Shown here piece after piece: positions 56,546 through 64,000 of a DNA stretch of 64,000 nt (the stretch's first letter is position 1; each line of letters opens with the position of its first letter). The position numbers and the translations under genes were made by a program. Under the pieces are notes generated by a model. It saw only the letters and a list, made by a program, of their open reading frames with translations, made no database searches and was not told the origin of the DNA. Source of the DNA: Lepus europaeus (taxonomy: Eukaryota > Chordata > Mammalia > Lagomorpha > Leporidae). Location: NCBI RefSeq assembly GCF_033115175.1, contig NC_084837.1, forward strand, positions 72,501,266 through 72,565,265, given 5' to 3'.

Positions 56546-56729
56546 AAAAGAAACTTCTAGGCTCTCTGAAAAATTTTTAACTGGCACTGCAAATATTGGA
56601 AGATCCCATTAAAAAACTGAATCTTTAAATGGCTATACTATTAATGGAGTCACACCCTTTAGTTAATAATAATTGTGAATTATTAAGAAAAATAGTACCT
56701 GTAAAGCAGACTATTACATTTAGTAGGGT

Positions 56730-56769
56730 ATTCTACATTTGGTCTTAGCCAAAAGGCTGAGAAATGATT
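56730..56769 (-). pseudogene. U2 snRNA 5'-end fragment
   Basis: On the minus strand, CTCAGCCTTTTGGCTAAGAC followed by CAAATGTAGAAT matches the 5' end of U2 snRNA (CUCGGCCUUUUGGCUAAGAUCAAGUGUAGUAU) with a handful of mismatches over about 36 nt, after which similarity fades. It is a truncated, non-functional copy. It lies beside the antisense CSINE at 56783. Confidence 0.6.
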
Positions 56770-56782
56770 AGTAGAGTATTTT

Positions 56783-57125
56783 TTTTTTTTTTTTTTTTGA
56801 CAGGCAGAGTAGACAGTAAAGGGAGATAGAGAGAAAGGTCTTCCTTTTTGCCACTGGTTCACCCTCCAATGGCCGCCGCGGTAGGCGCGCTGCGGCTGGC
56901 GCACCGCGCTGATCCGATGGCAGGAGCCAGGTGCTTCTCCTGGTCTCCCATGGGGTGCAGGGCCCAAGGACTTGGGCCATCCTCCACTGCACTCCCTGGC
57001 CACAGCAGAGAGCTGGCCTGGAAGAGGGGCAACCGGGACAGGATCGGTGCCCCGACCGGGACTAGAACCCGGTGTGCCGGCGCCTCAGGGCGGAGGATTA
57101 GCCTGTTAAGCCACGGCGCCGGCTC
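56783..57125 (-). mobile_element. CSINE in AP4E1 intron 2, GACAGG-type, double B-box
   Basis: Perfect TSD GATTAGTAGAGTATTTT at 56766-56782 and 57126-57142. On the AP4E1 strand it presents (T)n-GACAG|GCAGAG. Confidence 0.96.
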
Positions 57126-57142
57126 GATTAGTAGAGTATTTT

Positions 57143-57625
57143 AAAAAATGTCTAGGTACATTTTGATTTTTAGATGTGAAAAAATATTTTTTAAAGAAAT
57201 TATTACCATCTGTGGGAATTTTACAAATGTTTTCATTTGACAAAGTGTGTTAAATTGATGTCCTGCATTTTGGAAGCCAAGTCAGATTACCATGCATGGA
57301 ATTTTGTCTGAGCTCCACATGTATCATATTATAACCAAATTTTACACTAAGGGCCCATAGAATTAGAAGTCACTAGAATTGGCTTATTTTATAGCATGGC
57401 CATTAATAAAATATTTGAAATAATTTTACTAAAATTAGTACTTTTGGTAATTAACACTGGGACCACATTATATTCATACAGTATGATATCAGGTGATTAA
57501 TTTATAATATGTATGTATGTTATCTTAATATCAGTGTCAGGATTGAGATATTCCCCTGTTAAATGATTATAACATAAGATATTCTATTTATTTATGTAGT
57601 TACTGGATTTTTTTTTTCTTTTCAG
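57143..57625. other. AP4E1: Intron 2 end, no recognised repeat
   Basis: AT-rich intronic sequence up to the exon 3 acceptor. Confidence 0.5.
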
Positions 57626-57749
57626 AAAATGATGAAGGAATGTATGGTGAGACTTATATATTGTGAAATGCTTGGATATGATGCTTCCTTTGGCTATATA
57701 CACGCAATCAAGTTGGCCCAACAAGGAAACTTACTAGAAAAAAGAGTAG
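57626..57749 (+). CDS. AP4E1: AP4E1 coding exon 3
   Basis: The exon encodes KMMKECMVRLIYCEMLGYDA followed by SFGYIHAIKLAQQGNLLEKRV(G), residues 75 to about 115. This is a well-conserved part of the adaptin N-terminal trunk of AP4E1. The acceptor is a long T-rich tract ending TTTTCAG at 57625. The 3' boundary has two candidates four bases apart: AGA|GTAGGT (end 57745, phase 0) or TAG|GTGTGT (end 57749, phase 1). I give the second because G at -1 fits the donor consensus better, but the sequence alone does not settle it. The reading frame is open and continuous with exons 1-2. The next exon is not in the window. Confidence 0.93.
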
Positions 57750-57990
57750 GTGTGTGTGTTTAAGTCTTTCATACTATAATATTGTCCTTAAAGTTCTAAC
57801 TGCTGTATAGAATAAATGATGGCAGGTAAATGGTATGTTATATATGGCATTATAATTTCTGTTAAAAGATCAAGCACTTCAGAGGCTCAGAGCCTATACA
57901 TGAATCAGTTTCATGACCCATAGCATTTTGGAGTTGTAAGAAAGAGTAAAATCTGCGTGGGATTGTGATGGTAGTTAGAAGACTATATAG

Positions 57991-58328
57991 GGGTTTTTTT
58001 TTTTTTTTTTTAAGATTTATTTATTTATCTGAAAGAGTTAAACAGAGAGAGAAGGAGAGGCAGAGAGAGAGAGAGGGAGGTCTTCCATATGCTGGTTCAC
58101 TCTCCAAATGGCGGCAATGGTTAGAGCTGCGCCGATCTGAAACCGGGAGCCAGGAGCTTCTTCCTGGTCTCTCACGTGTGTGCAGGGCCCCAAGGACTTT
58201 GGTCATCTTCTAATGCTTTCCCTGGCCACAGCAGAGAGCCAGATTGGAAGTGGATTCAAACTGGAGCCTATATGGGATGCTGGCACTGGAGGCGGTGGCT
58301 TTACCCACTACGCCACACCGCCGGCCCT
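57991..58328 (-). mobile_element. CSINE in AP4E1 intron 3
   Basis: Perfect TSD GACTATATAG at 57981-57990 and 58329-58338. Full-length AATAAA-type. Confidence 0.95.
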
Positions 58329-58444
58329 GACTATATAGTTTTGTTAAAACTCATTGAACTGTACTCATAAAATGGGAACATTTTCTTGCATGTGAATTGT
58401 ACCTCAGTAAATCTTTTTTTTTTTTAATTTAATTTTATTTTTTT

Positions 58445-59145
58445 ATATCATTCTTCTTTTTTTTTTTTTTCTTTTAAACTTGTATTTAATGAATATAAAT
58501 TTCCAAAGTACAGCTTATGGGTTACAATGGCTTCCCCCTCCCAAAATTTCCCTCCCACCCACAATCCTCCCCTTTCCCGCTCCCTCTCCCCTTCCAATCA
58601 CATCATGATTCATTTTCAATTCTCTTTATATACAGAAGATCAGTTTAGTATATATTAGGTAACGATTTCAACAGTTTGCCCCCATATAGTAACACAAAGT
58701 GAAAAAAAAATACTGTTGGAGTACTAGTTATAGCATTAAATAAGAGTGTATAGTACATTAAAGACAGAGATCTTACATAATATATTTTTTTTAAAAAAAA
58801 TTAATTAATTTTCTATGCCATTTCCAATTTAACACCAGGTTTTTCCTTTTTTCATTTCCAATTATCTTTATATACAGAAGATCGATTCAGTATATAATTA
58901 ATAAAGATCTCATCAGTTTGTACCCACGCAGAAACACAAAGTGTAAAAATACTGTTTCAGTACTAGTTATAGCATCACTGCACATTAGACAACACATTAA
59001 GGACAGATCCCACATGGGATGTAAGTACACAGTGACTCCTGTTGCTGACTTAACAATTTGACACTCCTGTTCATGGCGTCAGTAATCTACCTAGGCTCTA
59101 GTCATGAGTTGCCAGGGCTATGGAAGCCTTTAGAGTTCGCTGACT
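58445..59145 (-). mobile_element. Young lagomorph L1, 3' UTR segment
   Basis: Read on the minus strand, this is the L1 3' UTR and poly(A): TTCATTAAATA...ATAAATTTCCAAAGTACAGC (antisense) with a purine-rich GGGAGGG tract. It joins at about 59145 to ORF2 sequence in the opposite orientation, the structure made by twin priming. An internal tandem duplication is present (58610-58770 and 58850-58985). Confidence 0.88.
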
Positions 59146-59846
59146 TTGCTCAAACTATTCAGAGCAATCGAAAAAGAGGGAATCCTCCCAAATTCTTTCT
59201 ATGAAGCCACCATCACCTTAATTCCTAAGCCAGAAAAAGATGCAACATTGAAAGAGAATTACAGACCAATATCCCTGATGAACATAGATGCAAAAATACT
59301 CAATAAAATTCTGGCCAATAGAATGCAACAACACATCAGAAAGATCATCCACCCAGACCAAGTGGGATTTATCCCTGGTATGCAGGGATGGTTCAACATT
59401 CGCAAAACAATCAACGTAATACACCACATTAACAGACTGCAGAAGAAAAATCATATGATTCTCTCAATAGATGCAGAGAAAGCATTTGATAAAATACAAC
59501 ACCCTTTCATGATGAAAACTCTAAGCAAACTGGGTATGGAAGGAACATTCCTCAATACAATCAAAGCAATATATGAAAAACCCACGGCCAACATCCCATT
59601 GAATGGGGAAAAGTTGGAAGCATTTCTGCTGAGATCTGGTACCAGACAGGGATGCCCACTCTCACCACTGCTATTCAATATAGTTCTGGAAGTTTTGGCC
59701 AGAGGTATCAGGCAAGAAAAAGAAATTAAAGGGATACAAATCGGGAAGGAAGAACTCAAACTATCCCTCTTTGCAGATGATATGATTCTTTATTTAGGGG
59801 ACCCAAAGAACTCTACTAAGAGACTGCTGGAACTCATCGAAGAGTT
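59146..59846 (+). pseudogene. L1 ORF2 reverse-transcriptase fragment (inverted part)
   Basis: An open stretch of about 230 codons encodes the L1 ORF2 reverse-transcriptase core: [59 protein letters not shown] and the catalytic FADDM (59773-59787). It lacks the endonuclease domain and the C-terminus, so it is a dead fragment. The lack of stops suggests a recent insertion. It is inverted relative to the 3' UTR part of the same element at 58445-59145. Confidence 0.92.
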
Positions 59847-60183
59847 TTTTTTTTTTTTTTTAATATTTATTTTATTTATTGGAAGGGCAGAGTTACAGAG
59901 AGAGGTAGAACCAGAGAGAGAGAGGTCTTCCATCCTCTGGCTCACTCCCCAAGTGACCGCAACGGCTAGAGCTGAGCTGATCCGAAACCAGGAACCAGGA
60001 GCTTCTTCTGGGTCTCCCACATGGATACAGGGGCCCAAAGACTTGGGCCATCTTTCACTGCTTTCCTAGGCCATAGCAGAGAGCTGGAACGGAAGTGGAG
60101 CTGCTGGGATGTAAACCGGCGCCCACGTGAGATGCTGGCACTGCAAGCCGGAGCTTTAACCCACTGCACCACAGTGCCGGCCC
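59847..60183 (-). mobile_element. CSINE in AP4E1 intron 3, AATAAA-type
   Basis: Poly(T)-AATATTTATTTTATTTATTG to CACCACAGTGCCGGCCCC. Flank CAGTAAA at 60184-60190 pairs with CAGTAAA at 58405-58411, so the L1 lies between this CSINE and its left TSD. Confidence 0.93.
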
Positions 60184-60190
60184 CAGTAAA

Positions 60191-60491
60191 GCTGGTTTTA
60201 AGTAGTCTGTTTAACCTCATCGGTTTAAATGGTTAGAAATATTTTCTATAGGAAAAAGCAAATTGACTAGAATAAATTTGAACCTATTCTCACAAATTTT
60301 AGCTATGAAGATTAGAATTATTTTTAAAAATTATCATCTCTAGTTAACCTTTAGGGGCATTAGGCAAATTTCTTTCAAAGACTTAGTCTTCCTAAACATT
60401 CAGCTTTAAGTGAGGGTCCAAAAAGGAAGCACTTTAGAATAGTTCTTCATTCAGAGGGGTTGATGACATGATGTTGTCAAGGATTAGCATT
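60191..60491. other. AP4E1: Intron 3, no recognised feature
   Basis: Intronic sequence without supported elements apart from the end of the L1M relic. Confidence 0.45.
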
Positions 60492-60505
60492 CTAAGTGGA
60501 TTTTT

Positions 60506-60844
60506 TTTTTTTTTTTTTTTTTTGACAGGCAGAGTGGATAGTGAGAGAGAGAGAGAGACAGAGAGAAAGGTCTTCCTTTTTGCCGTTGGTTCACCCTCCA
60601 GTGGCCACCACGGCCAGCGCACCGCGCTGATCCGAAGCCAGGAGCCAGGTGCTTCTCCTGGTCTCCCATGCGGGTTCAGGGCCCAAGGACTTGGGCCATC
60701 CTCCACTGCCTTCCTGGGCCATAGCAGAGAGCTGGCCTGGAAGAGGGGCAACCGGGATAGAATCCGGCGCCCCAACCGGGACTAGAACCCGGTGTGCTGG
60801 CGCCGCAAGGTGGAGGATTAGCCTGTTGAGCCGCGGCGCCGGCC
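60506..60844 (-). mobile_element. CSINE in AP4E1 intron 3, GACAGG-type, double B-box
   Basis: TSD CTAAGTRGATTTT at 60492 and 60845. (T)n-GACAG at 60524-60528 faces the AP4E1 sense strand. Confidence 0.95.
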
Positions 60845-60857
60845 CTAAGTAGATTTT

Positions 60858-61435
60858 ATGGATCAGAACTGTCAGATGGTAGGGTAAGGGTGGGAGATGT
60901 CTTGGTAAAGATTTTGAAACAGTATGTATACAATATTCCACTTATTGGACACCCACTCTACTCAAAATGCTCTTCTATCATACAGATTTGTTGTGTTTTT
61001 TCCTCTAAGTTCAGTGTCTTCTGGCTTCTTTTTTTTTCCCTTTCCATATCGCAAATAAAGTCTTAATTCTGTGATCACTTAGGTGGCTCCTAACATCTGT
61101 TACTATATGGTATTATTTTTTTCATATCTTAATACTTTAGATCCTAAACTCATTCTAAAATCCCTTCAGGCAAGAAATATTTTTTTCTGAGTTATTAAAG
61201 TAGTCTGTTTTAATAATTTGCTTTTCTTAAAACTTTGATTTCTCTTAAATACTACCCCAAAGTACAGTTTTATTCTATTAATGTTTTCAGATCAGCTTGC
61301 AAAGCTCTTCCCATTGTAGTCACTGTTGTTAGTAGTCACCCCAAACTTTCTCATTGGAAAGATTATATTTTTCTAAGCAAGATCATGAATTTCAATAAAA
61401 TGACTCTGAGGTCTTCTTTGAGATAAGCTCCCACA
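60858..61435. other. AP4E1: Intron 3, no recognised feature
   Basis: AT-rich intronic sequence. Confidence 0.45.
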
Positions 61436-61620
61436 ACTGTGAACTAAGACATGTACAAGGTTATTTATTGCAGTATTATTTATAGGAGTAAAATTCAAAA
61501 ATAATCTGTATGTCCACTGGTAGGGAACTAGTTGAAAAAGTTATGGTGCATCTACTCAATGAAAACTATGTAACTGTGTAATAGTATCAAGATATCAAAA
61601 CAAAGTGTAGAGTAATCTAT
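61436..61620 (+). mobile_element. Old L1M ORF2/3' fragment
   Basis: ATTTATTGCAGTATTATTTA, TCTGTATGTCCACTGGTAGG and AACTATGTAACTGTG follow L1 3' phrases in order. Confidence 0.65.
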
Positions 61621-61745
61621 GTAGTATTTTTTGTGTAAACATAAATGCCTTTTCTGTAAGACAGAGTGTGTGCACAGAGTTTGGTTTCTTTTTTCAAAAG
61701 GAAGCAATGGAAAGATGAATCAGAAACTAATGAAAATAGTAATAG

Positions 61746-61845
61746 CAGGGAGATGGGAGGGAGGTTATGGGGGGTAGAGAGGAACCCACTGTAATCCAAA
61801 AGCTGTACCTTGGAAATTTAAATTTATTAAATAAAAGTTAAAAAA
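61746..61845 (+). mobile_element. Very short 5'-truncated lagomorph L1 insertion
   Basis: About 100 bp of L1 3' terminus (GGGAGGGAGGTTATGGGGGG, CTGTAATCCAAAAGCTGTAC, TTTATTAAATAAAAGTTAAA) with a perfect TSD GAAAATAGTAATAG at 61732-61745 and 61846-61859. Confidence 0.92.
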
Positions 61846-61859
61846 GAAAATAGTAATAG

Positions 61860-62224
61860 TTACTTATGAGGGCAAAGGGCAAAATGAATATCAAGACAAG
61901 AGATGAGAGTGAACCTTTTCTGATTGTATTATTTAATAAAGTCTTAAACTTTTGAATTTTTTAATGTTTTACATATTTAAAAAATACAATTAAATTTAAA
62001 GTGAAAAATGTCAAAATGTAGGTCTAAGAAGCAAAAGGAAGCAACAGTTATAAAAAAAATTGTACTACACACTCTTCAATTTTGATTGACTATCATTTTT
62101 AAAATTTCCTGCCTACACTTATAAGGAAGTCAGTCAAGTAATAGGAGAGCAGGACGCAGGCCCTTCTTCATGCTCATGTGGCCGAAACGAAAATGACAGG
62201 CCCAAAGTTAAGACTAACTAAACT
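61860..62224. other. AP4E1: Intron 3, no recognised feature
   Basis: AT-rich intronic sequence. Confidence 0.45.
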
Positions 62225-62234
62225 CTAGCCATGC

Positions 62235-62512
62235 CTTTTTTTTTTTTTCTTTTTTTTTTCTTTTTAAGATTTATTTATTTGAAAGGCAGAGGGAGAGACA
62301 GAGAGAGAAAGATCTTCCATCCACTGGTTCACTCCCCAGATGGCCAGGAGCCTAGAACCCCATCCAAGCACTTGGTCCATCTTCTGCTGCTTTCCCAGGT
62401 TGATTAGCAGGAAGCTAGATCAGAAGTGGAGCAGCTGGACTCAAACCTGTGCTCATCTGGCATGCCAGCATTGCAGGTGATGGCTTGACCCACCATGCCA
62501 CAATGTGGACCC
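62235..62512 (-). mobile_element. CSINE in AP4E1 intron 3
   Basis: Perfect TSD CTAGCCATGC at 62225-62234 and 62513-62522. A block around the CCAAAGCCAGGAGC region is shortened. Confidence 0.94.
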
Positions 62513-62734
62513 CTAGCCATGCAATTTTCAAACAAGTTCCAAAGTGGTTTTGCTTCAGAACTATCATATGAAATCTAATATGCATATTCTCTAAATCTCA
62601 GAGACAAGAGAAATAAGGTTTCTGTGTCTTATGTCTGACTGTATGAGCACAGCACATGATTCAAGCCTCCATGAAGCCCATTACAACATTATAACTACTA
62701 TTTTCTGTGTTTGTGTCTGTCTCCTCCACTGTTA

Positions 62735-62850
62735 TTGCAGCAGTTCTCAAACTGGGAGCATTGTAAATTCTCCACCTGTATATGTGCCTGCAGCACCTGG
62801 CATATAATAGGCTCCCACCATATCTGTCTCATGAATAATGAATACCTTTT
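62735..62850 (+). mobile_element. MIR or similar 3' fragment
   Basis: GCACCTGGCATATAATAGGC followed by TCATGAATAATGAATACC matches the mammal-wide phrase near MIR 3' ends. Confidence 0.45.
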
Positions 62851-62855
62851 ATGTT

Positions 62856-63497
62856 TTTAAGATTTATTTATTTGGCCGGCGCCGCGGCTCACTAGGCTAA
62901 TCCTCCGCCTTGCGGCGCCGGCACACCAGGTTCTAGTCCTGGTCGGGGCACCGATCCTGTCCCGGTTGCCCCTCTTCCAGGCCAGCTCTCTGCTGTGGCC
63001 AGGGAGTGCAGTGGAGGATGGCCCAAGTCCTTGGGCCCTGCACCCCATGGGAGACCAGGAGAAGCACCTGGCTCCTGCTATCGGATCGGTGCGGTGCGCC
63101 GGCCGCAGCGCGCCTACCGCGGCGGCCATTGGAGGGTGAACCAACGGCAAAGGAAGACCTTTCTCTCTCTCTCTCTCTCACTGTCCACTCTGCCTGTCAA
63201 AAATAAAAAATTAAAAAAAAAAAGATTTATTTATTTGAAAGGCAAAGTGACAGAAATAGGAGAGAGAAAGAAAGAGCGAGATACCCATTCATCTTTCAAC
63301 TGCTGGTTCACTCTCCTGCAACAGTTGAGGCTGGGACAAGCCTAAATTGAGCGCCAAGAAATCCATTCCAGTCTCTAAGCACATTAGCAGGAAGCTGGAT
63401 CAAAAGTAGAAGCGGGACTTGATTTCAGGTACTCTTAATAGGGGTTACAGGCGTTCCAAGTGGCAGCTAATTCACCATACCACAACACAGATACCCA
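62856..63497 (-). mobile_element. CSINE in AP4E1 intron 3, split by a nested CSINE
   Basis: Tail piece 62856-62874 and body 63238-63497 (AAAGGCAAAGTGACAG ... CATACCACAACACAG), diverged. Confidence 0.88.
62875..63221 (+). mobile_element. CSINE, GACAGG-type, double B-box, nested; the only sense copy in AP4E1
   Basis: GCCGGCGCCGCGGCTCACTA to CTGCCTGTCAAAAATAAAAA. TSD AAGATTTATTTATTTG at 62859-62874 and 63222-63237, which is the tail of the older CSINE. Confidence 0.95.
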
Positions 63498-63867
63498 GAT
63501 AAATTTTATAGCTTCAACTCACAAATGTCTTTCCTACTTGAGCTGAAATTTCACTAAAGGAGGTTAGTTTCTTTGAGTATATCTTCCAGAGTTCTTAAAT
63601 AGATACCTCTAAGAGGAATGCCACTGTTTTCTTGACTTATGAGCTAATATGTAAGAGAATAAAAAAGTGGCTCAAGATTGGAGGGAAATGGAAAGGAAGG
63701 AAATAGTGAAGGCATGGAAGTGGAGAAGTAAAAGAAATGAAAAAAAAAAAAAAAAAAAAAGTTGGGTAGGAGCAAAGAAATACCAGACTTTTGCCTTGTA
63801 TCTGTCATCACTGTCTCTTCTTATGGCTAATTTTTGGATATTTCCAAATGGATTCATGTCTGTATTC
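63498..63867. other. AP4E1: Intron 3, no gene; poly(A) run
   Basis: Contains an A-run of about 20 at 63740-63760. No other feature. Confidence 0.5.
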
Positions 63868-64000
63868 TTTTTTTTTTTTTTTTTGACAGGAAGAGTTAGT
63901 GAGAGAGAGAGAGAGACAGAGAGAAAGGTCTTTCTTTTTCCGTTGGTTTACCCCCCAAGTGGGCACTACAGCCGGCGCGTAGTGGCCGGCGCACTGGACC
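63868..64000 (-). mobile_element. CSINE in AP4E1 intron 3, GACAGG-type, cut by window end
   Basis: Poly(T)-GACAGGAAGAGTTAGTGAGA onward; the head lies beyond the window. Confidence 0.93.

Larger units (their letters stand above)
57955..60205 (+). mobile_element. L1M 3' end relic in intron 3, host of nested insertions
   Basis: GGGATTGTGATGGTAGTTAG, CATTGAACTGTACTCATAAA, ATTGTACCTCAGTAAA, and after the nested elements GCTGGTTTTAAG, make one L1M 3' end. It is interrupted at 57991-58328 and 58412-60183. Confidence 0.75.

Noticed and set aside
59146-60069. 307-codon frame as a possible functional reverse transcriptase
   Set aside because: It starts mid-domain, lacks the L1 endonuclease and C-terminal regions, and its last 75 codons are antisense CSINE. 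It is a dead L1 fragment.
57750-64000. AP4E1 exon 4
   Set aside because: I looked for the continuation expected after KRVG (a hydrophobic adaptin segment) flanked by splice sites and did not find it, so intron 3 extends beyond the window.

Overview
This is a mammalian genomic window, almost certainly from a lagomorph (rabbit or a close leporid). By my count about 70 copies or fragments of the lagomorph tRNA-derived C-repeat (CSINE) cover very roughly a third of the sequence. Two L1 insertions carry a 3' end that I recognise as rabbit-type. Older mammal-wide repeats (L2, MIR, L1M, MaLR-like LTRs, MER5-like) fill in between. I see no bacterial, plasmid or free-virus sequence, no CRISPR array and no operon.

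The only functional protein gene I can support is the 5' part of AP4E1 (epsilon subunit of the AP-4 adaptor complex) on the + strand. A CpG-rich promoter lies at about 49.95-51.0 kb. Coding exon 1 is 50685-50834, exon 2 is 53712-53783, and exon 3 is 57626 to 57749 (or 57745). The reading frame is intact across all three exons. Intron 3 runs off the right edge of the window. I find no fourth exon here.

Positions 1-49.9 kb look intergenic. They hold a broken, intron-less KRAB/C2H2 zinc-finger pseudogene (minus strand, about 14.3-15.4 kb) and old L1 fragments (minus strand: 8.6 kb, 16.7-19.7 kb, 42.3-43.7 kb; plus strand: 34.0-34.4 kb, 46.0-49.4 kb). There is an L2/MLT1-like block at 23.3-24.65 kb, two probable retroviral LTRs (43.95-44.41 kb and about 46.4-47.5 kb), two small mariner-like inverted-repeat elements, several MIRs, and dense CSINE insertions in both orientations.

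Conventions for CSINE entries. Strand is the element's own sense strand. The sense strand starts with a tRNA-like head (GGGGCCGGCGCTGTGG...), has a B-box-like GGTTCGAGTCC, a pyrimidine tract, and a tail. 'AATAAA-type' means the tail is CTTTCAAATAAATAAATAAATCTTT. 'GACAGG-type' means that, read in antisense, the body opens with poly(T)-GACAGGCAGAGTGG; many of these have two B-box-like motifs in a row. 'Diverged' marks older, degraded copies. TSD means target-site duplication.

The most useful observations are these: a strong antisense bias of CSINEs inside AP4E1 compared with the balanced intergenic part; a CSINE lineage with a duplicated B-box; a three-layer nest (L1M, then CSINE, then a 5'-inverted young L1) whose order can be read from the TSDs; and an RFX X-box and an overlapping upstream ATG at the AP4E1 promoter. 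I found no convincing undescribed biological system.
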